A stretch of 64,000 bases of DNA from Pseudoflavonifractor sp. An44 (GCF_002161675.1 NZ_NFIH01000009.1:39843-103842); one strand, 5' to 3'. Positions 26,327 through 34,618 are shown, numbered from the stretch's first letter. Notes: a model not told the origin generated them from the sequence alone. Translations and numbers: made by a program.

Positions 26327-26998
26327 ATGTATCGAATTCTAATTGTGGAGGATGATCGGGGCATTGCCGGGGCGGTGCAGACCCAGTTGGAGGCCTGGGG
26401 GCTGGAGGCCAAATGCGTCTCCGACTTCCGCAACGTGCTGGGGGAGTTTGCCCAGTACCAGCCCCATCTGGTGCTTATGGACATCGGGCTGCCCTTTTTC
26501 AACGGCTTCCACTGGTGCAGCCAGATCCGCACCGTCTCCCAGGTGCCCATTGTCTTTCTCTCCTCCGCCTCGGACAACATGAACCTGGTGATGGCCATGA
26601 ACATGGGGGCGGACGACTTCATCGCCAAGCCCTTTGACCAGGGGGTACTCATTGCCAAGGTGCAGGCCATGCTCCGCCGGGCCTATGACTACGCCGGTGC
26701 GGTGCCGGTGCTGGAGCACCGGGGGGCCATGCTCAACACGGGAGATGGCACCCTCACCTATCAGGGGGAGAACATCGACCTGACGAAAAATGAGTACCGC
26801 ATTCTCCTGGCCCTAATGCAAAACAAGGGCAGCGTGGTCAGCCGAGAGCGGCTGATGGAGCTTCTCTGGGAAGGGGACAGCTTTGTGGACGAAAACACCC
26901 TGACGGTGAACGTCAACCGCCTGCGCAAGAAGTTGGACGGGGCGGGGCTGAAGGCCTTCATTACCACCAAGTTCGGGGTGGGCTATCTCATCTCTTAA
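26327..26998 (+). CDS. Response regulator, OmpR family (BceR-like)
   Basis: A 223-residue regulator: receiver domain (1-115) with acidic pair Glu8/Asp9/Asp10 and phospho-acceptor Asp52 in LVLMDIGLPFFNG, conserved FLSS and KPF; then a winged-helix DNA-binding domain (LTKNEYRILLALMQN..VSRERLMELLW..VNRLRKKL..FGVGYLIS). Start ATG 26327 follows AAGGAG by eight bases. The kinase gene begins 13 bases after the stop, and an ABC transporter follows; in Bce-type systems the regulator switches on that transporter when an antimicrobial peptide is sensed. Confidence 0.95.
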   Translation: MYRILIVEDDRGIAGAVQTQLEAWGLEAKCVSDFRNVLGEFAQYQPHLVLMDIGLPFFNGFHWCSQIRTVSQVPIVFLSSASDNMNLVMAMNMGADDFIAKPFDQGVLIAKVQAMLRRAYDYAGAVPVLEHRGAMLNTGDGTLTYQGENIDLTKNEYRILLALMQNKGSVVSRERLMELLWEGDSFVDENTLTVNVNRLRKKLDGAGLKAFITTKFGVGYLIS

Positions 26999-27011
26999 TA
27001 AGGAGGACGTC

Positions 27012-28004
27012 ATGAGGTTCCTGAAAACCTATCTGAGGGACCGCCTCCCGGCGGTGGGGATTTTCCTCCTCTTCTCCCTCATCTTTCTCACCGTGTTTGC
27101 CCTGTACCGGCTGCCGATGGCCGCGGTGCTCTACCCGGTGGGGCTGTGCGGGGTGCTGGGGTGCGTGTTTTTGGGGCTGGACATCCGGCGAGCCCAGGAG
27201 CGGCACCGCCGCCTGGAGCAGCTCTCCCAGCTGTCTGGGGCGGTGATGGGGGAGTTCCCTCTGCCCATCAACCAGGACCACCGGGACTACCAGCACATCA
27301 TCCAGCTGCTGCGGGCCGAGCAGGCCCAGCGGGAAGGGGAGATGCAGCGCCGCTATGAGGACATGGTGGACTACTACACCGTGTGGGCCCACCAGATCAA
27401 GACCCCCATTGCCTCCATGCGCCTGACTCTCCAGAGCCAGGACTCCCCCACCGCCCGGCAGCAGCTGGAGGAGCTGCAGCGCATTGAGCAGTATGTGGAG
27501 ATGGTGCTGGCCTTCCTCCGCCTGGACTCGGAGTCCACCGACTACCTGTTCCGGGAGTACCAGCTGGACGGCATTCTCCGGGGAGCGGTGCGCAAGTTTT
27601 CCACCCAGTTCATCCGCCGCCACATTGCCCTGCACTATGAGCCCACGGGGCTGCGGGTGCTCACCGATGAGAAGTGGCTGAGTTTTGTGGTGGAGCAGGT
27701 GCTGTCCAACGCCCTAAAATACACCCCAGACGGGGGCGAGGTGTGGCTGGGGCTGGAGAAGCCCGCCACCCTGTGCATCCGGGACAACGGCATGGGCATT
27801 GCCGCCGAGGACCTGCCCCGCATCTTCCAAAAGGGGTACACCGGGTACAATGGCCGGGCGGACAAGAAGGCCAGCGGCCTGGGGCTGTACCTGTGCCGCC
27901 GTATCTGTACCAATCTGGGCCACACCATCTCCGCCCAGTCTGTGGCGGGGGAGGGTACCTCCATCCGCATCAATCTGGAGCGGGAACAGCGGTGGCTGGA
28001 GTGA
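27012..28004 (+). CDS. Histidine kinase, intramembrane-sensing BceS type
   Basis: A 330-residue membrane kinase. Two hydrophobic segments (about 14-31 and 37-57) are joined by only a few outside residues, the mark of intramembrane-sensing kinases that depend on their ABC transporter for signal. His127 lies in VWAHQIKTPIASM. The ATPase domain has N-box LSNALKYTPDGG, DNGMGI and GLGLYL. AAGGAGG precedes the ATG. Forms a four-gene unit with the regulator and the transporter. Confidence 0.95.
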   Translation: MRFLKTYLRDRLPAVGIFLLFSLIFLTVFALYRLPMAAVLYPVGLCGVLGCVFLGLDIRRAQERHRRLEQLSQLSGAVMGEFPLPINQDHRDYQHIIQLLRAEQAQREGEMQRRYEDMVDYYTVWAHQIKTPIASMRLTLQSQDSPTARQQLEELQRIEQYVEMVLAFLRLDSESTDYLFREYQLDGILRGAVRKFSTQFIRRHIALHYEPTGLRVLTDEKWLSFVVEQVLSNALKYTPDGGEVWLGLEKPATLCIRDNGMGIAAEDLPRIFQKGYTGYNGRADKKASGLGLYLCRRICTNLGHTISAQSVAGEGTSIRINLEREQRWLE

Positions 28005-28011
28005 CTTGTGA

Positions 28012-28082
28012 CAAAAGTGTAAGAAGTGGAGGGCAAAGTGTAAGGAGATGCCATGGAGAGGCGGGGTTCTCCCGGCTATAAT
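28012..28082 (+). promoter_or_regulatory. Direct-repeat operator and promoter of the ABC genes
   Basis: CAAA(A)GTGTAAG occurs twice; GTGTAAG starts at 28017 and 28038, exactly 21 bases (two helix turns) apart. TATAAT follows at 28077-28082 with a poor -35 (TGGAGA at 28054). A weak promoter preceded by a phased direct repeat is what an activator of the OmpR family would use; the adjacent response regulator is the obvious candidate. Confidence 0.65.
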
Positions 28083-28114
28083 AAGGGTGTAAACAGCAAA
28101 GGAGGAACCGCTCT

Positions 28115-28879
28115 ATGAGTATTTTGGAAGTACAGAGCTTACAGAAGGTCTACACCACCCGCTTTGGCGGCACCCAGGTGCAGGCGCTGAAAAATGTCAC
28201 CTTCCATGTGGAGGAAGGGGAGTATGTGGCCATCATGGGAGAGTCTGGCTCCGGCAAGACCACCCTTTTGAATATCCTGGCGGCGCTGGATAAGCCCACC
28301 GGGGGCCTGGTGAAGCTGGACGGCCAGGAGCTGGGTAAAATCCGGGAGTCTGAGGTGGCGGCCTTCCGCCGGGACCACCTGGGCTTTGTGTTCCAGGACT
28401 TCAACCTGCTGGACACCTTCTCCCTGGAGGACAACATCTACCTGCCCCTGGTGCTCTCGGGTAAGCAGCCCAGCGAGATGAAGCAGCGCCTGGTGCCGCT
28501 GGCGGCTCAGCTGGGCATCGCCCACCTGCTGAAAAAGTACCCCTATGAGGTGTCCGGCGGCCAGAAGCAGCGGGCAGCCGTGGCCCGGGCTCTCATCACC
28601 AACCCCCGCCTCATCCTGGCCGACGAGCCCACCGGTGCTCTGGACTCCAAGGCCACCGACGAGCTGCTGCGGCTGTTTGGCGACATCAACGCCCAGGGAC
28701 AGACGATCCTGATGGTCACCCACTCGGTGAAGGCGGCCAGCCACGCCGGACGGGTGCTCTTCATCAAGGACGGCGAGCTGTTCCACCAGATCTACCGGGG
28801 CGAGAGCACGGAAAACCAGTTCTATCAAAAGATTTCCGACGCCCTCACCCTGTTGACCACAGGTGGTGAGCGGGCATGA
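28115..28879 (+). CDS. ABC transporter ATP-binding protein, BceA-like
   Basis: A 254-residue ATPase of the MacB/BceA class that powers the neighbouring permease. Walker A GESGSGKTTLLN (about 45), Q-loop FVFQDFNLLD, signature VSGGQKQRAAVARAL, Walker B LILADEPTGALD, and H-loop MVTHS. AAGGAGG site upstream. It overlaps the permease start by four bases, so translation is coupled. Likely role: sensing and removing lantibiotic- or bacitracin-like peptides from lipid II-cycle intermediates (family knowledge). Confidence 0.95.
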   Translation: MSILEVQSLQKVYTTRFGGTQVQALKNVTFHVEEGEYVAIMGESGSGKTTLLNILAALDKPTGGLVKLDGQELGKIRESEVAAFRRDHLGFVFQDFNLLDTFSLEDNIYLPLVLSGKQPSEMKQRLVPLAAQLGIAHLLKKYPYEVSGGQKQRAAVARALITNPRLILADEPTGALDSKATDELLRLFGDINAQGQTILMVTHSVKAASHAGRVLFIKDGELFHQIYRGESTENQFYQKISDALTLLTTGGERA

Positions 28880-30927
28880 GACTGGGATTTTATCGCCGAC
28901 TGGCGTGGACGGGTATCCGTCAAAACAAGAAGATGTACCTGCCCTACATCCTGGCCTGTATCGGCGTGGTGATGGTCTGCTACATCGTCTCCTTCCTGGG
29001 CCTGTCTCCGGTGCTGAAAGAGATGCCCGGAGGAGGCAGCGCCCAGAGCTTTTTGAACACGGGCTTTGGGGTCATGTGTGTGTTTTCCACCATCTTCCTC
29101 TTCTACACCAACTCCTTCCTCATCCGCAGAAGAAAGAAGGAGTTTGGCCTGTACAACATCCTAGGTATGGGCAAACGGCACCTGGCTCTGGTGCTGCTGT
29201 GGGAGACCGTGATCATCGCGGCCATCACCCTGGTGGTGGGCCTGTTCTGCGGCGTGCTCTTCTCCAAGGTGGCCGAGCTGGCCCTCACCCGCATTCTGAA
29301 CGGTGGGGTCACCTACACCATGACGGTGGAGCTGAACTCCGTGGTCAGCACTGTGGTGCTGTTTCTGGTGATTTTCGGCCTCATGTTCCTCAACACCCTG
29401 CGTCAAATCCACCTCACCAGCCCCATCGCCCTGCTGCGCAGTGAGAACGCCGGAGAGAAGCCGCCGAAAGCCAACTGGATCTTCGCCCTGCTGGGCCTGG
29501 TGGTGCTGGCCGGGGCCTACTACTGGGCCATCACCGTGAAAGACCCTATTACCGCCATGATTGGCTTCTTCATCGCGGTGGCCATGGTGGTGGTGGGCAC
29601 CTACTTGCTGTTTGTGGCGGGCTCTGTGACCCTGTGCCGCCTGCTGCAAAAGAATAAGCGCTACTACTACAAGACCAACCATTTCGTGTCGGTGTCCTCC
29701 ATGGTCTACCGCATGAAGCGCAACGGTGCGGGCCTGGCCTCCATCTGCATCCTGTGCACCATGGTGCTGGTGATGATCTCCTCCACCTCCTGCCTGTACA
29801 TCGGCATTGAGGACAGCATCCGTAACCGCTACCCACGCAACATCAACCTGGACGGCATGGTGGATACCGTGGACACCCTCACCGATGAGCGCCTGGACCA
29901 GGTGCGAGCCCTGGCGGAGGAGACGGTGGAGCGCTACGATGCCACCATGAGCAACGTGGTGGACTACCGGGTGGCGGGCTTTGTGGGCATCCAGCGGGAG
30001 GACCACTTGGTTCTGGAGAACACCTTCCAAAACTCCTACAACGTGGAGGACATGGCAAACACCTGGCAGGTGTTTGTGGCGCCCCTGGAGGACTACAACA
30101 AACTCATGGGCAAGCATGAGGAGTTGGTGAAGGGGGAGACCCTGGTGTACACCACCAAGGAGATGAGCTATTCCCACGATACTCTGACCCTGGGGGACGG
30201 TCTCACCCTGTCGGTGGCCAAACAGGTGGACTCCTTTGCGGACAACGGGGTGGACTCCATGCAGATTGTCCCCTCCATCTACCTCTTCGTCCCCGATTTC
30301 TCCAGCGTCATGGACCGCCTGGGGGAGATGTCCGAGGGAAGCGAGCAGTTCATCAGCCCCCACTGGTTCTACGGCTTTGACCTCAACTGTGACGACGAGA
30401 CCCAGAAGAGCATTGCCCAGGACTTGCAACAAGAGCTGCGGGACATGGAGATTTCCGCAGGAGATGAGGAGTTTTTCCACGTCTTGCTGGAGGCGGCTGC
30501 CCAGGAGCGGGCGGACACCTACGGCCTGTATGGCGGTCTCTTCTTCTTGGGAATCCTGCTGGGCGTGGTGTTCATCCTGGCGGCGGTGCTCATCATCTAC
30601 TACAAGCAGATCTGTGAGGGATATGAGGACCAGGCCCGGTTTGACATCATGCAAAAGGTGGGCATGACCAAGGTGGAGATCCGCAAGAGCATCAATTCCC
30701 AGGTGCTCACCGTGTTCTTCCTGCCGCTGCTCATGGCCGGGGCCCACTTGGCCTTCGCCTTCCCCCTCATCCGCAAGCTGCTGCTGCTGTTGGGCCTGAC
30801 CAACGTGTGGCTGTTTGCCGGGGTGACGGTGGTGTGCTTTGTGGCCTTCGCCCTCTTCTATGTTCTGATTTATCGTCTGACCTCTCGTTCGTACTTCCGC
30901 ATTGTCAGCGGCATGAGAGAGGAATAA
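28876..30927 (+). CDS. ABC transporter permease, BceB-like (FtsX domain)
   Basis: A 683-residue permease with about ten membrane segments. Four or more segments are in the first 300 residues; a large outside domain (about 310-530) contains YSHDTLTLGDGLTLSVAKQV; FtsX-type C-terminal segments include GLFFLGILLGVVFILAAVLIIYYK. That outside domain between segments 7 and 8 is the peptide-binding and sensing part in BceB-type proteins. ATG 28876 lies inside the last codons of the ATPase gene. Confidence 0.94.
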   Translation: MRLGFYRRLAWTGIRQNKKMYLPYILACIGVVMVCYIVSFLGLSPVLKEMPGGGSAQSFLNTGFGVMCVFSTIFLFYTNSFLIRRRKKEFGLYNILGMGKRHLALVLLWETVIIAAITLVVGLFCGVLFSKVAELALTRILNGGVTYTMTVELNSVVSTVVLFLVIFGLMFLNTLRQIHLTSPIALLRSENAGEKPPKANWIFALLGLVVLAGAYYWAITVKDPITAMIGFFIAVAMVVVGTYLLFVAGSVTLCRLLQKNKRYYYKTNHFVSVSSMVYRMKRNGAGLASICILCTMVLVMISSTSCLYIGIEDSIRNRYPRNINLDGMVDTVDTLTDERLDQVRALAEETVERYDATMSNVVDYRVAGFVGIQREDHLVLENTFQNSYNVEDMANTWQVFVAPLEDYNKLMGKHEELVKGETLVYTTKEMSYSHDTLTLGDGLTLSVAKQVDSFADNGVDSMQIVPSIYLFVPDFSSVMDRLGEMSEGSEQFISPHWFYGFDLNCDDETQKSIAQDLQQELRDMEISAGDEEFFHVLLEAAAQERADTYGLYGGLFFLGILLGVVFILAAVLIIYYKQICEGYEDQARFDIMQKVGMTKVEIRKSINSQVLTVFFLPLLMAGAHLAFAFPLIRKLLLLLGLTNVWLFAGVTVVCFVAFALFYVLIYRLTSRSYFRIVSGMREE

Positions 30928-30930
30928 CAC

Positions 30931-30964
30931 AAAAAAGGGGCCGGATGCGTCAGCATCCGGCCCC
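30931..30964 (-). terminator. Distal terminator of minus-strand gene (first of two)
   Basis: GGGGCCGGATGC (30937-30948) pairs with GCATCCGGCCCC (30953-30964); on the minus strand the stem is followed by six Ts. It may also end the plus-strand ABC operon although no T-run is present on that side. Confidence 0.8.
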
Positions 30965-30988
30965 AGCTGCATCCAAAGTTTGATACAC

Positions 30989-31019
30989 AAAAGGGCCGAG
31001 TGCATCAGCACTCGGCCCT
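30989..31019 (-). terminator. Proximal terminator of P-loop gene (second of two)
   Basis: AGGGCCGAGTGC (30992-31003) pairs with GCACTCGGCCCT (31008-31019); on the minus strand followed by TTGTGT. Sequence layout is the same as the hairpin 55 bases away, with a different core. Confidence 0.8.
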
Positions 31020-31033
31020 CATTGTTTGATGTA

Positions 31034-31444
31034 TTAGAAATACTTGCGCACACCCTCGCTGGCGGTGGACTCGTCCTCGCTGATGGAGACCGTGTACTTG
31101 ATGCCGCTCTTCTGGGAGAACGCTTCCAACCAATCCAGGAACGCCTCGACATCGGCCTTGTTCTCGGTGGAGACCAGCTTGTTCAAGCTGTCGATGAACA
31201 CGTGGGTGATGTCGTAGTTGCTGGCGTACAGGCCGTACAGGAATCCCTTCAAGGTGTCATAGTTGGGGATATCGTAGTCGGAGGTTTCAACCAGTCGGAT
31301 CTTGTAGTTAATATCAAAAGTCAGCTTGGAATCGTGGGCGATGGCAACCACGTTGCCGTGCTCGGTTTCCACTGCTGTGTTGATCAGATCGATCATCTGC
31401 TTGGTCTTACCGGTACCCTTGGGGCCCATAATTACTTTGACCAT
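31034..31444 (-). CDS. Small P-loop NTPase-like protein
   Basis: A 136-residue protein with a Walker A loop MGPKGTGKTKQMIDL right at the N-terminus and a Walker-B-like strand ITHVFIDSLNKLV near residue 80. This is the RecA/PilT-like start of a P-loop fold, but the protein stops where larger ATPases continue, so it is a minimal domain. The function is unknown. ATG 31444 has AAGGAG eight bases upstream; a GTG three codons earlier is too close to that site. It stands alone with its own promoter (TTGAAA/TAACAT) and two terminators, which argues that it is a real, well-expressed gene. Confidence 0.8.
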   Translation of the reverse strand: MVKVIMGPKGTGKTKQMIDLINTAVETEHGNVVAIAHDSKLTFDINYKIRLVETSDYDIPNYDTLKGFLYGLYASNYDITHVFIDSLNKLVSTENKADVEAFLDWLEAFSQKSGIKYTVSISEDESTASEGVRKYF

Positions 31445-31495
31445 AACAATCACTCCTTATTGGTTTCAAGGGGGAGTCCCCTTTTCTTGTACATC

Positions 31496-31524
31496 ATGTT
31501 ACCATCTTCCGCGGGAAATTTCAA
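31496..31524 (-). promoter_or_regulatory. Promoter of the P-loop gene
   Basis: On the minus strand TTGAAA (31519-31524) and TAACAT (31496-31501) with a 17-base spacer, about 50 bases before the ATG. Confidence 0.5.
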
Positions 31525-31566
31525 TAACCTTCGTGCAAGATTTCTAAAAAATTTAACAAGTCAAAG

Positions 31567-32361
31567 TCAAAGGCCCAGGGCGTGGTGGGCGGCAATCTGG
31601 CCTTCGCCCACGGCTTTGGCCAGCTGGAGGGGCTGGCCGGTGCAGTCTCCGGCGGCGTAAATCCCAGGCAGGTTGGTGGCCATAAAGGAATTGACCTTTA
31701 CATAGTTGCCATCCAATTCCAGCCCCGGAGCCAGCTGGGTGGGGGCGATGGAGGCTCGCAGCAGGAACGCGCCCTGGCAGGGAATTTCCTCTCCCTTGGC
31801 GGTGCACACCCCGGTGACCTGGTCCTCGCCCAGGATGTGCAGACCGGGCAGACGTACCGAGGTGACCTCGCAGCCGATGGAGCGCAGGTACTCCGTTTCC
31901 TCGGCCAGGTCGGGGGCGTCGCCTGCCACCACCACCTGCTTGCCCCGGTAGAACATGCCGTCGCAGGTGGCGCAGTAGCTCACGCCCCGGCCCAGCAGCT
32001 TCTCCTCGCCGGGGAGGGGGGTGGCCCGGGCCACGCCGGGGGCCAGCACCACCGCGGTGGCCTGTTCCACCTGGTCGCCGATGGAGGCCATGACGGAGTC
32101 GCCCAGGGGCATGAGGGTGAGCACCCGGCCCTGGCGGAATTCCGCGCCCATCTCACGGGCCTGAGCCAGCATATCCTCCACCAGCTGCAAACCAGTGATG
32201 TGAGCGATACCGGGGTAGTTGTCAATCTGGTGGGCCTTGCACAGAGGGCTGGCGGTGGGGTCGTTGGACACCACCAGCACGGATTTGTTGCGGGCCCGGG
32301 CGTAAATGGCGGCCGAGAGTCCGGCGGGTCCGGCTCCCACCACCAGAAGATCGTATGGCAT
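31567..32361 (-). CDS. Thioredoxin reductase-like flavoprotein lacking NADPH motifs
   Basis: A 264-residue FAD protein. The FAD-binding GAGPAG (9-14) and NLPGIYAAGDCTGQ near the end are intact, as is the redox-active CATC (130-133) in GVSYCATCDGMFYRGK. In NADPH-dependent thioredoxin reductases the stretch after it has GxGxxA and then HRRxxxR; here it reads VVVAGDAPDLAEETEYL and then SVRLPGLHI, so both NADPH marks are missing and the protein is about 45 residues short. Clostridial ferredoxin-dependent flavin thioredoxin reductases (FFTR) share exactly this loss, so ferredoxin is the likely electron donor (inference). AGGAGG precedes ATG 32361; divergent from asparaginase. Confidence 0.85.
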   Translation of the reverse strand: MPYDLLVVGAGPAGLSAAIYARARNKSVLVVSNDPTASPLCKAHQIDNYPGIAHITGLQLVEDMLAQAREMGAEFRQGRVLTLMPLGDSVMASIGDQVEQATAVVLAPGVARATPLPGEEKLLGRGVSYCATCDGMFYRGKQVVVAGDAPDLAEETEYLRSIGCEVTSVRLPGLHILGEDQVTGVCTAKGEEIPCQGAFLLRASIAPTQLAPGLELDGNYVKVNSFMATNLPGIYAAGDCTGQPLQLAKAVGEGQIAAHHALGL

Positions 32362-32388
32362 AGGATGGTCCTCCTTTTGTTTTTTCTC

Positions 32389-32417
32389 AGTATACCAACT
32401 TTTTCAGCTCCCGGCAA
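32389..32417 (-). promoter_or_regulatory. Promoter of thioredoxin reductase-like gene
   Basis: On the minus strand TTGCCG (32412-32417), 17 bases, TATACT (32389-32394). Confidence 0.55.
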
Positions 32418-32441
32418 GATGGCCGGAATGGCGGGATTCCC

Positions 32442-32470
32442 TTGAAAAGACAGCGGACATTCGCTATACT
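32442..32470 (+). promoter_or_regulatory. Promoter of asparaginase operon
   Basis: TTGAAA (32442-32447), 17 bases, TATACT (32465-32470), about 40 bases before the start. Confidence 0.75.
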
Positions 32471-32508
32471 TGAAATCGATATCAAGAGAGAATCCCAGGG
32501 GGATCAAC

Positions 32509-33504
32509 ATGAAACGAATTTTACTTTTGACCACGGGTGGCACCATCGCCTCCCGTATGACGGAAGAGGGGCTGGCCCCCGGCATGGACGGGGATATGCT
32601 GGCCCACTACATGGGGGGACTGGCGGGCAGCTATGACCTGACGGTGAAGGACATTCTCCACCTGGACTCCTCCAACATCCAGCCCGAGGAGTGGAAGCTC
32701 ATCGCCTCCCATGTCTACAAGGCCCGGGAGGAGTACGACGGGGTGGTCATCTCCCACGGCACCGACACCATGGCCTACACCGCCTCGGTGCTGTCCTACA
32801 TGGTGCGCAACATCCCCATTCCCGTGGTGCTCACCGGAGCCCAGCTTCCCATTGAGCACCCCCTCACCGACGGCCTGGACAATCTGCGCACCGCCCTGGC
32901 CATGGCCGCCTCGGGAAAGCCGGGGGTGTTTGTGGCCTTTGACCGGAAGGTGATTCTGGGCTGTCGGTCGGTGAAGACCCACACCACCGACTTCGCCGCC
33001 TTTGAGAGCGTGAACTGGCCCCTGGTGGGCCGGGTCAGCGGCTCGGGGCTCACCATTGACGAGAGCGCCATCCCCCCGGTGAAGGGGCCCTGCCGTCTGC
33101 GGGACCAGCTGTGCCGGGAGGTATTTCTCATCAAGCTCACCCCGGGGCTCAACCCGGAGATCTTCGACATGCTGCTGGATATGCACTACCGTGGGGTGGT
33201 CATCGAGGCCTTCGGCACCGGAGGACTCCACTTCATCCGCCGCAACCTCATTGAGAAGCTGCAAAAGGCGGCCCAGGCGGGCATGTCTGTGGTGGTGTGC
33301 AGCCAGTGCCTCTATGAGAGCAGCAATTTTGCCCTCTACCAGGCGGGGCAGAAGGCCCTGGCGGAGGGGGTTATCCAGGGCTATGATATGACCACCGAGG
33401 CGGCAGTGACCAAGCTGATGTGGGCCCTGGGGCAGACCGACGACCCGGACCAGGTGCGGGAGTATTTCGCCCACAGCTTGGCCGGGGAACGAAAGGAAGG
33501 GTAA
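32509..33504 (+). CDS. ansA: L-asparaginase
   Basis: Hydrolyses asparagine to aspartate and ammonia. 331 residues, no signal peptide, so the cytoplasmic type I form is likely. The two catalytic threonine regions are visible: LLLTTGGTIASRMTEEG at the start and VVISHGTDTMAYTASVL near residue 80, with the Thr-Asp pair. Later VVLTGAQLP is also typical. Start ATG 32509 follows AGGGGG by six bases; the open frame reaches 13 codons further but without a ribosome site. The acetyltransferase gene starts three bases after the stop, so they form an operon. Confidence 0.94.
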   Translation: MKRILLLTTGGTIASRMTEEGLAPGMDGDMLAHYMGGLAGSYDLTVKDILHLDSSNIQPEEWKLIASHVYKAREEYDGVVISHGTDTMAYTASVLSYMVRNIPIPVVLTGAQLPIEHPLTDGLDNLRTALAMAASGKPGVFVAFDRKVILGCRSVKTHTTDFAAFESVNWPLVGRVSGSGLTIDESAIPPVKGPCRLRDQLCREVFLIKLTPGLNPEIFDMLLDMHYRGVVIEAFGTGGLHFIRRNLIEKLQKAAQAGMSVVVCSQCLYESSNFALYQAGQKALAEGVIQGYDMTTEAAVTKLMWALGQTDDPDQVREYFAHSLAGERKEG

Positions 33505-33507
33505 AAC

Positions 33508-34101
33508 GTGAACCACAGAGAGCGGATGTTGGCGGGCTTGCCCTATCTGGCCAACCAGGACGGGCTGCTGGAGTCCCGCATGGCGGCCCAGGAGCTGCTG
33601 TACACCTACAACAACCTGCCGCCCCAGCGGTGGGAGGAGCAGCGGGGCCTGCTGGAGCAGCTGCTGGGGGGCATTGGGGAGAACTCCACCATCTTGCCGC
33701 CCCTGCGCTGTGACTATGGCAAGCACATTGTGGTGGGCCGGGACGTGTTCACCAACTACAACCTGACCATTTTGGACGTGTGTCAGGTCACCATCGGGGA
33801 CCGCACCCTCATCGGCCCCAACGTGTCCATCTACGCCGCCGGGCACCCCATCGCCCCGGAGGACCGGGCCACAGGCTGGGAGTTCGGCGCAGAGGTCCAC
33901 ATCGGCAAGGACGTGTGGATTGGGGGCAGCTGTGTCATCCTGGCCGGGGTCACCATTGGAGATGGGGCCGTGGTGGGAGCTGGCAGCGTGGTCACCCGGG
34001 ACGTGCCCCCCAATTCCATCGCTGTGGGCAACCCCGCCCGAGTGCTGCGGGAGATCACCCAGGCCGACCGGGACAACTGGAAAAAAGCCATGGAGAGATA
34101 A
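33508..34101 (+). CDS. Sugar O-acetyltransferase (maltose/galactoside type)
   Basis: A 197-residue left-handed beta-helix acetyltransferase of the LacA/Maa/NodL group that moves acetyl from acetyl-CoA to sugar hydroxyls. An N-terminal Mac segment (RERMLAGLPYLANQD..) precedes hexapeptide repeats (VTIGDRTLIGPNVSIYAAGHPI, VHIGKDVWIGGSCVILAGVTIGDGAVVGAGSVV) and the end VPPNSIAVGNPARVLR. The His in AAGHP is the catalytic base. GTG start with AAGGAAGG. No clear functional tie to asparaginase. Confidence 0.93.
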   Translation: MNHRERMLAGLPYLANQDGLLESRMAAQELLYTYNNLPPQRWEEQRGLLEQLLGGIGENSTILPPLRCDYGKHIVVGRDVFTNYNLTILDVCQVTIGDRTLIGPNVSIYAAGHPIAPEDRATGWEFGAEVHIGKDVWIGGSCVILAGVTIGDGAVVGAGSVVTRDVPPNSIAVGNPARVLREITQADRDNWKKAMER

Positions 34102-34136
34102 AGCTTGGCCTCGGCATTTTCGCCGAGGCCAAGCTT
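34101..34136. terminator. Bidirectional terminator
   Basis: AAGCTTGGCCTCGGC (34101-34115) pairs with GCCGAGGCCAAGCTT (34122-34136); it joins the ends of two convergent genes, and reaches the very edge of the DtxR gene. Confidence 0.88.
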
Positions 34137-34517
34137 TTAGTCTTGATTGAGTTGTGGGTATTTTGCAATGTGATCTTTCAAAGCCTGAAATGTCTGGGCG
34201 CTCAGGTCGTGCTCGATTTTGCAGGCGTCCTCGGCGGCGATGTCCGGGGGGACGCCCAGCCAGGTCAACCACTGGGTGAGCAGGCGGTGCCGCTCATAGA
34301 TGGTCTCCGCGATCTCCCGCCCGGCGGGGGTGAGCACCAGAAAGCTGTTCTCGTCCATGACCACGTAGCCGTTGTCCCGCAGCAGGCTCATGGCACGGCT
34401 GACGCTGGGCTTGGAAAAGCCCAGGTGCTGGGCCACGTCAATGGAGCGCACCGAGCCCTTTTCGCTCAGTGCCAGTATGGCCTCCAGATAGTTTTCAGCA
34501 GATTCATGGATTTCCAT
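34137..34517 (-). CDS. DtxR/MntR-family metal-dependent regulator
   Basis: A 126-residue iron- or manganese-dependent regulator without the SH3 domain. Winged helix: SIDVAQHLGFSKPSVSRAMSLLRDNGYVVMDE; then the dimer and metal region HRLLTQWLTWLGV and DACKIEHDLS. The Cys-x-x-Glu-His order in the last motif is the DtxR/IdeR ligand set (Cys, Glu, His) rather than that of MntR, so iron sensing may be favoured. No transporter gene is next to it, so the targets lie elsewhere. The ribosome site is moderate (GGCGGTGA). Confidence 0.9.
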   Translation of the reverse strand: MEIHESAENYLEAILALSEKGSVRSIDVAQHLGFSKPSVSRAMSLLRDNGYVVMDENSFLVLTPAGREIAETIYERHRLLTQWLTWLGVPPDIAAEDACKIEHDLSAQTFQALKDHIAKYPQLNQD

Positions 34518-34571
34518 GGGGATTCACCGCCTTTTTCACGCCGCCTCCTCGGCGGCAATTGGATTTGTGAC

Positions 34572-34600
34572 ATTATAGCATAATTTTCCCAAGGGGGCAA
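34572..34600 (-). promoter_or_regulatory. Promoter of DtxR-type gene
   Basis: On the minus strand TTGCCC (34595-34600), 17 bases, TATAAT (34572-34577). A small GCCGCC/GGCGGC hairpin (34540-34556) lies in the leader. Confidence 0.6.
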
Positions 34601-34618
34601 GGGCGCATCAGAGGTGAA

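Noticed and set aside
29161..31152. A 663-codon minus-strand open frame across the BceB-like permease gene
   Set aside because: Antisense by-product with His/Gln-rich composition and no ribosome site; the plus-strand permease is well supported.
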